64,000 nt of DNA from contig NC_072802.1 in NCBI RefSeq assembly GCF_028583425.1, forward strand, positions 17,989,926 through 18,053,925. Reading direction: 5' to 3'. Positions 11,691 through 21,635 of this stretch are shown here, piece by piece; the stretch's first letter is position 1; each line of letters begins with the position of its first letter. Both the position numbers and the translations under genes were made by a program. Source of the DNA: Eublepharis macularius (taxonomy: Eukaryota; Chordata; Lepidosauria; Squamata; Eublepharidae). The notes under the pieces are model-generated. The model was not told where the DNA came from. It did not search any database and worked only from the letters and a program-made list of their open reading frames with translations.

Positions 11691-11694
11691 CGTA

Positions 11695-11880
11695 TATGTG
11701 TGCCATCAAGTCGCAACCACGGCAGCCCCAGCAAAGGTCTTTTAAGGCAAGTAAGCAGCAGGGGTGGTTTGCCATTGCCTTCCTCTGCAGAGCAATCCCA
11801 GTTTCCCCTGCTGGTCTCCCATCCAAGCTGGCCCTGCTTAGCTTCCGAAATCTGAAGGGATCGGGTTACAGCTTGCCACC
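11695..11880 (-). repeat. 5S-rRNA-derived SINE
   Basis: On the minus strand, AAGCTAAGCAGGGCCAGC and TTGGATGGGAGACCAG mark the 5S-derived head. The tail lies to the left (complement of GTGCCATCAAGTCGCAACC). Confidence 0.82.
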
Positions 11881-11891
11881 TTCCCTTCTAA

Positions 11892-12041
11892 GGGCCAAGC
11901 TAGAAGTGACAAATGACACTTGAACGGCAAGTGAACAGATTCACACTTGAACGGCAAGTGGAGCGCAAGTGAACAGGGAGGAATACACGTGAGTCTGTTC
12001 ACTTGCCTTTCAAGTGTCATTCGTCACTTCTCGCTTGGCCC
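11892..12041. mobile_element. Palindromic DNA element, GGGCCAAGCTAG family
   Basis: The ends GGGCCAAGCTAGAAGTGAC and GTCACTTCTCGCTTGGCCC are inverted repeats. Nearly the whole 150 bp is palindromic. The 3-bp flank TAA repeats at 11889-11891 and 12042-12044. A 3-bp duplication with GGGCC ends would fit a PIF/Harbinger-like non-autonomous element, but no transposase is present to prove it. Confidence 0.78.
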
Positions 12042-12976
12042 TAAGTAGATCTCACTAACGGGGTGGTGGTAGAATCCGAATTATGAGAATATAAATTTGG
12101 AATTTTGTGAGAAAACATGAAATAATTTCGTTCAGGCTTTCCCCCTCCACACTGGGCTGTATTTAGATCTCCTGGGAAGAAACAAGATACTCGTTTGGCC
12201 ACCTGCTTCATGCCATATTTTGCCACTCACCGCTCTTTACAGACTGTAATACTGGGGCACAGCAAATGATTCCAGCCTTTGAGCTATCAGTCAAGAAGGG
12301 AGACTGTTTGAGGCACATTTGAGGATGCATGAAAATCTCTCGTTAGCAACAAAAACTCCTCTCCTGCGGTGAAGATGTTCGCACCCTTGCTAAAAATACA
12401 CACAGTTTAGTTCCTCTTGCTAAATTTTAATCTGGTAGCTTCTGTGGGTTCCCCCCACCCCCAGTTTTGGGTGGTGGTGTGTGCTCATGCTAATTAATTA
12501 ATATCTCTCCTCAAAAGGAAACGGCGATAGCCTGGAACTTCCATTGCAACCCAAGAAAAAGGGAAGACGTATTTTATTTTAAGCATGCCGTATGACTATG
12601 CAAAATGATAGTTCCTCTCTGGGCCTCTAAAGATACTTTTCCGTCCCTCTCCTGCTATGGGTGTGCACATATTTTAACATTTGTATATATGAAATTTCAT
12701 ACAACGGCCTGTGGTCGATCATGTTTCTCTCAGGACACCTCTAGACGATAGTTTTCTACACAGGCGTGCACTTTTTTAAACATGCTCCCTACAATAACAT
12801 AGCAGCTGCAGGGAACTGCTTCTTTAAAAAAAGGCGGGGGGGAAAGAGGAGAGCCCAAATGGGCTCTGAATGGCTCATGGGGGAAGGCAGGTTCCTGCCT
12901 CCCTCTCAACACTGTTTTATCATATGATAACCATTCCAGGGGGCTATTTTGCCAATTTTGCAATGCCATGTGGAGA
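12042..12976. other. P2RY10 upstream/intronic DNA, no feature recognised
   Basis: The stretch is single-copy-looking, with no coding frame longer than chance and no named repeat. A short poly-A/G-rich patch lies near 12825-12850. Confidence 0.4.
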
Positions 12977-13130
12977 TGTATTGTCGAAGGCTTTCACGGC
13001 TGGAGAACGATGGTTGTTGTGGGTTTTCCGGGCTGCATTGCCGTGGTCTTGGCATTGTAGTTCCTGACGTTTCGCCAGCAGCTGTGGCTGGCATCTTCAG
13101 AGGTGTAGCACCAAAAGACAGAGATCTCTC
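12977..13130 (-). mobile_element. Dispersed retroposon fragment with hammerhead-like core
   Basis: Contains the widespread amniote repeat signature GGTTGTTGTGGGTTTTCCGG followed by CCTGACGTTTCGCC and TGGCTGGCATCTTCAG. Read on the minus strand it holds the hammerhead-like block at 13063-13104. No target duplication was identified. It lies in the intron just before the P2RY10 coding exon. Confidence 0.65.
13063..13104 (-). ncRNA. Hammerhead-ribozyme-like motif 1
   Basis: On the minus strand: helix I 5' strand CCU; CUGAAGA (complement of 13094-13100); one extra U; helix II GCCAGC/GCUGGC; GAAA; then CGUC, with the last C as the NUH cleavage base; and helix I 3' strand AGG. Helix III is only the self-complementary ACGU, so any cleavage would probably need a dimer. 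All invariant core bases are present. The one-nucleotide insertion before helix II departs from the classical core. Confidence 0.45.
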
Positions 13131-13140
13131 AGTGTCACCT

Positions 13141-13274
13141 CGGCTTAGCGGCGTGGAGAGCAATCTAAGCTCCCCTCTGTCTGGAGATCAGGGGGCGGGG
13201 CCACCAGCCATGTGACCATTTTCAAGAGGTTCCGGAACTCCGTTCCCCCACGTCCCCCCTGAAAAAAAGCCCTG
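13141..13274. mobile_element. hAT-like MITE, family 1, right half only
   Basis: The right arm (CTCCCCTCTGTCTGGAGATC onward) and the terminal GCCCTG are intact. The left half is missing and replaced by the neighbouring retroposon. It ends 103 bp upstream of the P2RY10 acceptor exon start. Confidence 0.8.
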
Positions 13275-13375
13275 GTGCTTTGTAACTTTGGTTGGTCTTA
13301 ATAAAAGGTACTGTGTAGTTTTTGAATTTGGACCAATCAGTGTTTGACGTCTTATTTTTTTTATGTCCCCTGAAC

Positions 13376-13377
13376 AG
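13376..13377 (+). other. P2RY10: Predicted splice acceptor of the P2RY10 coding exon
   Basis: A T-rich tract followed by ATGTCCCCTGAACAG ends at 13377, 53 bp before the start codon. The 13378-13430 segment would be the last part of the 5' UTR and contains no ATG. P2RY10 in mammals also has untranslated upstream exons. Confidence 0.6.
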
Positions 13378-13430
13378 GGTTCTTCCAGCCAGACTGATCT
13401 GCCTTCTGAACATACTCTGCTCTTATCAAG

Positions 13431-14531
13431 ATGCACGACAACGGTTCATTGCCAAACTGCATGGATCCCCCGACAGATTTCCACACCTCCCTCTATGCAG
13501 CCACTTACACTATTATCTTTGTTCCTGGACTCCTAGCCAATGGTCTCGCCCTCTGGGTTTTGTGTCGCTTCGTCAGTAAGAAAAGCAAAGCCGTCATTTT
13601 CATGATCAACTTGGCGGCTGCTGACTTAGCCCATGTTTTCTCTTTGCCTTTGCGCATGTACTACTACCTCAACCACAGGTGGCCTTTCGGGAGCTTCCTC
13701 TGCCAGGTGTGCTTCTACCTCAAGTATCTCAACATGTACGCAAGCATCTTCTTCCTTACCTGCATCAGCATCCAGCGGTATCTCTTCCTGCTTCATCCTT
13801 TCAAAGCCAAGAACTGGAAACGCAGGTACGACATCGCCATCAGCGCTGCCGTATGGACAGGGGTTGGGGCTGCTTGCTTGCCCCTCCCAATCCTGAGGAG
13901 TTCTGACTTGTCCAATGACACCAGCACCTGTTTTGCGGACCTCGGGATGAAGCAGGTGGCGATGGGAGCCTCGATCACCTTGGTGGTAGTCGCTGAATTT
14001 GCCGGGTTTGTGGTCCCCCTTACACTCATCCTTTACTGCACATGGAAAATGAGACAATCTCTGCAGGAAAACGAGACAATCCACACCCCTTTGCAACCCA
14101 CCAGTGAGAAACGGAAAGCTTTGCGCATGATCTTAGCATGTGCAGCTGTGTTCTTTGTCTGCTTCACGCCCTATCACGTGAACTTCCCCATATTTATGAT
14201 GGTGAAACGGGAAGCCATCCTGGACTGCGCCGTGCGGCACAGAGCGTTATACTTTCACCCCATTTCTTTGTGCTTAGCAAGTCTCAATTGCTGTCTGGAT
14301 CCGATTCTTTACTACTTCACGACATCAGAGTTTCAGGAAAGGCTACTTTGTTGTAACAACGCCTCCATCTTGAATCGTATTACAAACCACTACAGCAACA
14401 GCACAACTTCTTCGACTGGGGAGAAGAATGAAGAGGGTGAGAAGAATAAAAGCATTTTAATGGCCTATTTTTGGACTCCGCGGCCACAGAGGTTTGAAAG
14501 AGACAGCATGGAGTCTCCTCTGTCTAGTTAA
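13431..14531 (+). CDS. P2RY10: P2Y purinoceptor 10 (lysophosphatidylserine receptor)
   Basis: A complete 366-residue class A GPCR. Seven membrane segments are visible. Landmarks are N37 in TM1, D65 in TM2, C91 (TM3) probably bonded to C167 in loop 2, and IQRY at 114-117 in place of DRY. Others are W142 in TM4, P196 in TM5, FTPYH at 245-249 in TM6 and DPILYY at 290-295 in TM7. C10 and C266 may form the second P2Y-type disulfide. N4 and N162 are glycosylation sequons. The start was chosen because it aligns with the short extracellular N-terminus and has A at -3. The stretch LLANGLALWVLCRF and the TM2-TM3 region match mammalian P2RY10 closely. The tail is about 25 residues longer than the 339-residue human protein. 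The family is plasma-membrane, leukocyte-biased and reported to sense lysophosphatidylserine. Its paralogue GPR174 lies downstream on the same strand. Confidence 0.97.
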   Translation: MHDNGSLPNCMDPPTDFHTSLYAATYTIIFVPGLLANGLALWVLCRFVSKKSKAVIFMINLAAADLAHVFSLPLRMYYYLNHRWPFGSFLCQVCFYLKYLNMYASIFFLTCISIQRYLFLLHPFKAKNWKRRYDIAISAAVWTGVGAACLPLPILRSSDLSNDTSTCFADLGMKQVAMGASITLVVVAEFAGFVVPLTLILYCTWKMRQSLQENETIHTPLQPTSEKRKALRMILACAAVFFVCFTPYHVNFPIFMMVKREAILDCAVRHRALYFHPISLCLASLNCCLDPILYYFTTSEFQERLLCCNNASILNRITNHYSNSTTSSTGEKNEEGEKNKSILMAYFWTPRPQRFERDSMESPLSS

Positions 14532-15164
14532 CCAAGGGCTGACTCACACATGCATCTTTTAATTGCTCTCACTTGTCAACTCAGTGTGTGAACATCGAAA
14601 ATTACAGCGATGTGGAAGTTCCTAGTCTGTGATCGCTCGCACAACTCATCATTTAATGCTACATCAGCGAGAGATGCACATGAACATGTGAGCCAGCCTT
14701 AAGGATATGTTCAGAAACTAGTGCACATCTTTCATCCTCTGTGGTTGATTACCTGGGCTGTGTGCAGCTGTTTGTTTAAAAGGGCATCCTTTCTACCATG
14801 GGTGCTTTCATCACCTGGATGTTTTAACACAGTGTTGCAGTGCTGTTTTCTGCCACTAGATGTTGCTGTTGGGTAGTTTGCTGTCTTTATGTGTAGGAGG
14901 ACTTCAGCCGTGACCTCATATACCCAAAGGAAAGCAGAAAGAGCTAATGGCAGAACATGGGATTACAAAGTGCTGGTCTTCATGCAACAAAGAGTCATCT
15001 GTAGTGCAAAACAGATGTCCCTTCCATTGTTATGGATAGCTGTGTAGGACAAACCTTTTCAGTTTTGTAAGATGCAGGCTTGCTCAATGTCAAAAAACCC
15101 AGACTAATTTCAAGGCTTGTGTCAGCAGGAGGCATGGCTCGACTCCTGCTAAGTGCCTAATAAA
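14532..15164 (+). other. P2RY10: Probable P2RY10 3' UTR with poly(A) signal
   Basis: No repeat is evident between the stop codon and AATAAA at 15159-15164, the first canonical signal downstream. Cleavage would be expected about 10-30 bp beyond. The assignment rests on position only. Confidence 0.4.
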
Positions 15165-15560
15165 ATTCCTACTGCTGGATGGAAACACTGGAGCAATCTA
15201 GTGTTTGGCAGCAGCAGGAAAAGCCAGGTAACATCAGAGCCATGGACTGTGCTGCTTCGTCTTTGCAGCCCACCCAACCAGGAAGCAAAGAGGGCTCTGG
15301 TCCCATGCCCTGGTGGGAGGAGTATTAGAGGGAGTGAAGCCTTACCCCCTTGGCATTCCTTTCAAACTTGCTGACCCCAATAGGGCTAAAAGCAATGGGG
15401 GGGGGCAGAAAGAAGGGCTGTGATTGGAGGGGAGAAGAGAAGGAAACTGCAGTGGAGAGGCACATGAAGGGCCCAAAAATCTGCAACTGATTCTGACCAC
15501 CCCAAACTGTGGAAGCAACCTTTTTTAACCTGTGAGATTTTTTTGTACAAACTGACACAT
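15165..15560. other. Gene-free stretch, nothing recognised
   Basis: No coding frame or repeat was identified before the SINE cluster. Confidence 0.4.
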
Positions 15561-15561
15561 A

Positions 15562-15822
15562 CAAAGGAGTTTGGGGTAGTGATTAATAGCAGTGGGACTC
15601 TCATCTGGAGAACTGAATTTGATTCCCCTTTCCTCCACTTGAAGCCAGCTGGGTGACCTTGGGTCAGTCACAGCTCTCTCAGAGCTCTCTCAGCCCCACC
15701 CACCTCACAGGGTGATTGTAGTAGGGATAATGACTTACTTTGTAAACCTCTCTGAGTGGGCTTTAAGTTGTCCTGAAGGGCGTTATATAAATTGAATGTT
15801 GTTGTTGTTGTTGTTGTTGTTA
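15562..15822 (+). repeat. Sauria-type SINE with (GTT)n tail
   Basis: A tRNA-like head (GTAGTGATTAATAGCAG) is followed by the body GGTGACCTTGGGTCAGTCAC and a CAGGGTGATTGTAGTAGGGA segment. The 3' end GGGCGTTATATAAATTGAAT runs into eight GTT units. Confidence 0.75.
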
Positions 15823-15998
15823 TTCAAATCCCGCTACTGCTATAAGCTCAGCAGGTGGCTTTGGTTAAGCCACTTCTCTCAGTCCCAGCTCCCCAGCAGT
15901 ATTGTGGGGATAATAATTATACTGACTTCGTTCACTGCTCTGAGTGAGGAACTAATCTGTCTAGAAGAGTGGTGTATAAGGGCTATTATTATTATTAT

Positions 15999-16036
<38 letters not shown>

Positions 16037-16075
16037 ATGGTGGTGGTGGTGGTAGTAGTAGTAGTAGGAGGAGGA
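15823..16075 (+). repeat. tRNA-derived SINE (GCTCAGCAGGTGG type) with trinucleotide tail
   Basis: The 5'-truncated copy begins in the B-box region (TTCAAATCCCGCTACTGC). It continues with AAGCCACTTCTCTCAG and TCTGTCTAGAAGAGTGG, and ends in (ATT)n then (AGT)n/(GGT)n/(AGG)n microsatellite at 15985-16077. A fuller copy is at 35938. Confidence 0.75.
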
Positions 16076-16668
16076 GGAACATGTTCACATTTAAACTCCT
16101 CCAAAATTGTTGCGGCATGGCACATATGGCATTGGGAGTATGAATGACTTTGAGTCACCTTGCAAGATTTTGGAGCAGTTGCTCACAACAGGCCCAGAAT
16201 AAAGAAGCTTGGGGCTGTATGATAAGTCATAATATCCATTCTCCATTACACATCAGTAGCTGTTTTCTGCATGGGTGAGTGCGGGTGGGGGGGGACACAG
16301 ACAAACACTTGTATATATACTTGTATATCTCCATAAGGACACCTTCTGTTTTATTTACATCCTGACCTTAGAGGTAAACCAGAGATAAGGGTGTCAGGTT
16401 TCCAGCTCTAGCAGAGGATCTCCTGAATTGGGCCTCCCATTCCTCGCTGTTGTGTGGCAGGACAGCGGGGGGGGGGGGGGAATGGGGGTTTGGTTTGGTA
16501 TCAATGCTCTAGGATTCAACCCAAACTCTATGGTTTAACCACTGAGGTTTTGGTGAACCCTAGACCATTACCCCAATGTGACAACAGCACTTCTGGTTTC
16601 ATGCAGGAAGTTAAATCATGTGTTGGCATAATGCCAAAGATCTTGTCCCTGCCACCCAAATTCTCCTG

Positions 16669-17330
16669 CTGGGGTGCTAGCTATAACAACAAAACCAAAA
16701 AAGCACGCCCAAGACGGAAAGAAATTCAACCATGAACAGTAGTGAAAATGTAAATACAATATTTCATAAAGGTTATACGTTACTATACAAAAGTTAAGCG
16801 TTTCAATACAACATCCTAAGGACACACAAAAATAAGGCAGTATACATATATATCAAATGAATTCCAACACAGTCCAGAGGAAAACAAGGCAGTATTGCCG
16901 AGAGGTTAGTTCGTCCAACTGCAATCAATGAGCTTCCCAAATACGCGTGATGAGATTAAATACGCTGTGCACCAAGGGGCAAACACCCATGAAGCTGCTG
17001 CAAGGCAAGGCTTGAGCTGCTGCGAGAGGAAGGCAACGAGCGTCAGCCGGCCACAAAATTCCTTTTTCTCGTTTCAGACTGAGGGTCCTTCTTCAGGCCA
17101 CCATATATCACAAAGTCAAGTCAACAATTCATTTTCCAACAAGTCATATCCGTGTATGTCACCTCGACGTATAACGTATAACCTTTATGAAATATTGTAT
17201 TTACATTTTCACTACTGTTCATGGTTGAATTTCTTTCCGTCTTGGGCGTGCTTTTTTGGTTTTGTTGTTGTACTCGTTGGAAGCTTAATACCCCCCTTCT
17301 GTGTTGGTGAATTTCTGGGGTGCTAGCTAT
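16669..17330 (-). mobile_element. Retroelement insertion with perfect 98-bp inverted repeat (Penelope/retrozyme-like?)
   Basis: The 16-bp target duplication CTGGGGTGCTAGCTAT lies at 16669-16684 and 17315-17330, around a 630-bp insert. The first 98 bp of the insert (16685-16782) are repeated without mismatch in inverted orientation at 17172-17269. About 390 bp separate the arms. On the minus strand the central part carries a hammerhead-like core. There is no long reading frame. The long duplication implies retroposition. Terminal repeats in mixed orientation plus a hammerhead are known from Penelope-like elements, so that is my leading reading. A LINE with 5' inversion is the alternative. Confidence 0.7.
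17032..17099 (-). ncRNA. Hammerhead-ribozyme-like motif 2
   Basis: On the minus strand: helix I GGC (complement of 17097-17099); CUGAAGA (17090-17096); one extra A; helix II GGAC/GUCU with loop CCUCA; GAAA (17072-17075); helix III ACGAG pairing with CUCGU (17036-17040) across a 27-nt loop; cleavage base U at 17035; helix I GCC at 17032-17034. Every invariant core base is present. The A15.1-U16.1 pair forms, and the triplet GUU is permitted. The extra A before helix II is the only departure. Confidence 0.55.
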
Positions 17331-17398
17331 GGCTGGCAACCCTAGCTAGAGAATGAATATTGCATCCCTCTTGTATTATTCCAAGCAGTCAGGAGGGG

Positions 17399-17590
17399 GC
17401 GTGTGGCTCAGTGGAAGAGAAGCTGCTTTTCATGCCGTAGGTCGTGGGTTCATTCCTTGGGATCTCCAGCTGAAGGGCAGCTGCTATCTGGAAAGCCCTT
17501 TCTCTGCTCAAGAGTGGCTGCCAGTAAGAGCAGACAATTCTGAACTACAGAAGGTATCTTATTCAGTATAAAGCAGCTTCATAGGCTCTT
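17399..17590 (+). repeat. tRNA-derived SINE (GTGGCTCA type)
   Basis: The head GTGTGGCTCAGTGGAAGAG is followed by a CGTGGGTTCATTCC B-box-like block. The end CTTATTCAGTATAAAGCAGC plus TTCATAG is the usual 3' end. Confidence 0.8.
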
Positions 17591-17759
17591 GATGGTCAGA
17601 GGAGTCACATTTCTACAGCTGGTGGAATGGCCACCCTCACCTCTATGCAGTGAATGGCAAGAATTTTTTAAACCTTCTGAGCACAGGAGCCTGTTATGTG
17701 TTTAGATGACAAAACAAACCCCAGGGCCTAGATCTGGCAGAGGTTCTAGGCTGTAGAGT

Positions 17760-17964
17760 TAGGGTTATCAACCTCCAGGTGGTGACTGGCGATCTTCTGA
17801 AATTACAATAGAGATCAATTCCCCTGGAGAAAATGGCTGCTTTGGGGGGGTGAATTCTCTGGCAGTGTTCCCTGCTGAGGTTCCCCCCCTCCCCAAACCC
17901 CACCCTCTCCAGGCTCCACCCCCCAAATATCCAGGAATTTCCTAACCTGGAGATGGCAACCCTA
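17760..17964. mobile_element. hAT-like MITE, family 2
   Basis: It starts TAGGGTT and ends GGCAACCCTA. The target duplication TGTAGAGT/TGTAGAGC (7 of 8) lies at 17752-17759 and 17965-17972. The body has the family blocks GATCTTCTGAAATTACAAT and CTGGAGAAAATGGCTGC. Confidence 0.85.
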
Positions 17965-17970
17965 TGTAGA

Positions 17971-18422
17971 GCAGTGGTCTTCAGCTCATGGCATTTGACC
18001 CTCAGGTGGAGGCCACCTGCTGAGCTGCGAGCCCTTATAGATCTCCATTTTGCCACTTTTGGGAAGGACCTGCTCCTAAAGAACAAGGTCACTATGTCTC
18101 CTGCCTTCCTTTGCACACATGTTGAGACAATGGAGTCTCAACTCAGCAGTATTGAGGGTTCCTCCATGGTTTTGACTCATGGCTGCCTCCTTGCCATGGT
18201 TCACTTCCTAAAGCCCAGCTTATGCATCCTTGCAATCCACAGGTCCTTTGATCTGCTGCCCACAGTCCTAGCCTTAACACTGATGCAGTCATAACTTGGG
18301 CTCCTCCTATCCTGTGATAACATATGACGTTCCCTTATGTGCTGGCAGCTCATTTGGCACAATGCTGCCCTCTGGGAGGTAAAGATGGGTCCAAAGTCTG
18401 GAGAGAGACTGAAGACCAATGC
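17971..18422. mobile_element. hAT-like non-autonomous element, CAGTGGTCTTCA ends
   Basis: CAGTGGTCTTCA near 17972 and TGAAGACCAATG near 18410 form inverted termini about 440 bp apart. The internal sequence has no transposase. The flanks GTAGAG and CTAGAAG are similar but do not form a clean duplication. Confidence 0.5.
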
Positions 18423-18567
18423 TAGAAGAGTCAGCGTAACCGCTCAGCCTTGACGCCACCCGTATGTACCACCCAGTTGTCACTCTGCCATGACCCGACA
18501 GCACAGCAAGCAGATACACATGGCTCAAAATCAGGCCTGGAATACCCATGTTGAACTGACCTGGAAC

Positions 18568-18802
18568 CAGGGTTTTTTTTCAGCTGGAACGCGGTGGAAC
18601 CTCTTGAAAATGGTCACATGGCTGGTGGCCCCGCCCCCTGATCTCCAGACAGAGGGGAGTTGAGATTGCCCTCCGCGCCACCATGTAATCTCAACTCCCC
18701 TCTGTCTGGAGATCAGGGGGCGGGGCCACCAGCCATGTGACCATTTTCTCTGAGGGCAACCCACTGAGTGACACCACCTTTTTCCCCAAGAAAAAAGCCT
18801 TG
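18568..18802. mobile_element. hAT-like MITE, family 1 (short form)
   Basis: The ends are CAGGGT and GCCTTG. The exact 8-bp duplication CCTGGAAC lies at 18560-18567 and 18803-18810. Its two arms are nearly identical inverted copies. Confidence 0.92.
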
Positions 18803-18810
18803 CCTGGAAC

Positions 18811-19360
18811 CAAACATGGGATGAGAAAGTACACAAAATCTATTGAGAGACAGACTCTTACAGCTGCAATAGTAATATACAGCAAAAAGATCTCATTAAC
18901 TGAGGGGCAGAGAGATCACCAGCCTTTGATGAGTATCTGTTATGTACTATACTCTTTCAGACTGTAGGTTGGGAAATTGAACGGTCCTCAGACCCCCCCT
19001 CCCCCACATGCAACATTATTATTTTATTTTCTATTTCTTTTCTGCTTTTTAGGCAAAAGCAACACACCAGAATTAAGGGTCATTGCAGAAGGTACAATGT
19101 GAAATATTTTTGTGTTTGAATGCATGTGTAGGTGTGGGAGGGGGAATTCGCTGCACGCCAGTCTATCTTTGTTTTGGTTGGTCTTTCTTGCATTTTGTGT
19201 AGCTTACATTATGACTTTGATTGCTTACTGTCGTCCTTTTTCTAATTAAATCTACTTCCTGAGCTTTCATTTTAAAAACTCTTAAATGTATGACTGCAGA
19301 GAGATGTACTGTTTCTTCCTACGCAACAAAAGAATCTTCACCAAACACGGCCACATCTGC
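18811..19360. other. Gene-free stretch, nothing recognised
   Basis: AT-leaning sequence with no credible coding frame or repeat family. Confidence 0.4.
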
Positions 19361-19366
19361 ATCATA

Positions 19367-19583
19367 TAGGGTTGCCATCTTTGGTTTGGGACGTACCTGG
19401 GGATTTGGGGGTGAAGACTTGGAGAGGAGGGTCTAGGGATAGGAAGGACCTCGGCGAAGTTTAATGCCATACAGTCCACCCTCCAAAGATACCATTTTCT
19501 CCAGGGGAACTGATCTCTGTAGTCTAGAGATCACTCATAATTCCTGGAGATCTCCAGATCCCACCTGGTGGTTGGCAACCCTA
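19367..19583. mobile_element. hAT-like MITE, family 2 (reverse orientation)
   Basis: The termini TAGGGTTGCCA and TTGGCAACCCTA are present. The internal CCAGGGGAACTGATCTCTG block is characteristic. The flanks do not give a convincing 8-bp duplication. Confidence 0.75.
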
Positions 19584-20150
19584 TCTGCAAGCTTGAAGCC
19601 ACAATTGCTGGAGCTCGTGGTGTCTGTGGAGGACGAGCCTCTCTTCTGTTCTTGGCTCGCACCCCCTCCCTCCGGCTGCAGGAGGCTGCTCGCTGTTGGA
19701 AGGATGACTTCCTTTCCTATTGATAAGGGCTTCCCTCCCGGAAGCAGGCCTGGGCAATAACAAACTGGGCAGACCAGATGGCCTTCCTTAGAGCTAACAT
19801 CATCACTTCCAGCATTTCACAGATGCAAAAAGGGACATGTTTGTAACAGAGTTATTCTCCTACCAAAGCTCAATATGCAGCCCCCATGCCCTCCACGGTT
19901 GTACATTGCTGAAGAAGGATTTTTTCCCAGCTGCTGCGTGCTATGCTAATTTTGTCTGTCCTGAGTTTTGCAAACCAACTAGGGATTTGTTCTTTGGGAT
20001 AAAGAGATGCTGGAAAAATGTAATGGTCCCAGAAGATGTCACCCCCCCAATACAAAGCCTATAGCAGCAGCTGCAATGTGTGAAATGCAAAACTGAAATG
20101 TAGAGTGCCTTAGTGTTCATTCACTTGCACCCAAATGCAATTTGGAGATT
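19584..20150. other. Gene-free stretch, nothing recognised
   Basis: No gene or named repeat was seen. Confidence 0.35.
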
Positions 20151-20157
20151 TTACAAT

Positions 20158-20350
20158 AGAGCCGGTGTGGTTCGTTTGCTAGACTAGGACTCGGGAGATC
20201 GGGCTCCAAATCCCCACTGGGCCTCGTAGTTCACAGGGAGACCTTGGACCAGATATTCTCTCTCAGCCTAGACCAACTCGCAGGGTTGTTGTGATAGGAG
20301 AATTCTGTATGCCAACCTGACCTCCTCAGAGGAAGGCTGTGATAAAAATG
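20158..20350 (+). repeat. Sauria-type tRNA-derived SINE
   Basis: GAGCCGGTGTGGTTCGTTTG and GACTAGGACTCGGGAGA form the head. CTCTCAGCCTAGACCAACTC and GCAGGGTTGTTGTGATAGGA form the body, and GGCTGTGATAAAAATG the tail. Confidence 0.8.
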
Positions 20351-20504
20351 GACAGGGGAGATTAACCTGTCAAGACCCTGCAGAGGAAGCTGAAACCTGA
20401 ACAGTGAAAGCATTAGGATTGACACAAGAAGCAAATAAATGGAAAAATAGAGATGTTTATGTACGAGGGATGGATTGCAGGAAAGGGGGGCTATCACTGG
20501 TACG

Positions 20505-20690
20505 GGTGTGTAAGGTGCTATCAAGTCATAGCCAAGAGATGGCCTCCTTTCATGAGGTTTTCAAGGCAAGGGACAAACAGGGTTGGTTTGCCATTAGCCT
20601 GCCTCTAAGTAGGAGTCCTTGACTTCCTTGATGGTTTCCCATCCAAGTGCTAACCAAGGCCATCTATCATGGCATACAATCTCTAAAAAA
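20505..20690 (-). repeat. 5S-rRNA-derived SINE, diverged
   Basis: The tail at left (GGTGCTATCAAGTCATAGCC) and the 5S-derived part at right (complement of GCACTTGGATGGGAAACC) identify it. Confidence 0.7.
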
Positions 20691-21627
20691 CAGGCACCAG
20701 CAATAATGCACAAAGAGACATTTCAGTACTTGAAAACTGCACATTTGCTAAACATCCAAACTCCTTGTTTTATTTTTCTATTTTTAATTTTTTTTCATTC
20801 TCTTTGGGATAATAGCACAATTGCAACATTATTTAATATTCAGCATTCAACAAGTCTTATTGAAATCTGATATCCCAAAAGCAGAATAAATTTATGAGAT
20901 AAAATATGGAATTTGGGAAATTGATATTTATGGAAAACAAGAAATCATTACCTAAAATGTATTGCATCTGGTTGGCAGAGGAAATCCGGCGGCAAAAAAC
21001 ATGCATGTCTAAGCAGAATATAATTTTTTTAAAAAAATTCCCTTGAGGTTCTTTTACGCTGAGTCCACAATTTTCTATATTACCAAATATTAGAGAAAAA
21101 TATTGGAAAATTGCATTGTGATGGTATTTCAACACCATGGAACCTACTTAAAAGCTACAGTGTATGTCGGATTTGCTTTGTGGATAAAAGAAATGTTTTT
21201 CATTTCCCTTATCTTAGTGGAAAAACCATTCAGTTTTAGAATATATTGATATATATCATTAATGAGATCTTCAAAATACGATTAATCCCAGATCTTGTAA
21301 TCTGCTTTCTTAACCATGTCAAAAATATACCTGAACCTCCCCTCCCCCCCATCCCCTGCCCTTTGTACATGTTAATTGGAAAGCAAGATCAAAAGGTAAA
21401 GGGGAAAACTGAATGGCTCAGAAATTTTTGGGAAAGTTTACCTGTAGTTAAAATCCAGTGTATTGGGATCCCACCACCAACCCACCTCCCTGAAATTTTC
21501 CCAGGAAACCACAGAAGGAGAGGGGAGAAGAATGCTTAGAGGACAGCATCACATAGATGCCAAAATACCTCCTCTAGTTTCAAAAGCTGAGTTGGAACAA
21601 ATCCTCTGTGTGTGCAAGCCCCAGATG
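20691..21627. other. AT-rich gene-free stretch
   Basis: Very AT-rich from about 20750 to 21330, with no recognisable LINE or gene motif. It may be old LINE 3' sequence. Confidence 0.35.
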
Positions 21628-21635
21628 GAAATAAG

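Noticed and set aside
15796-16158. Poly-Ser, poly-Leu and poly-Thr frames
   Set aside because: They are translations of the ATT/AGT/GGT microsatellite in different frames.
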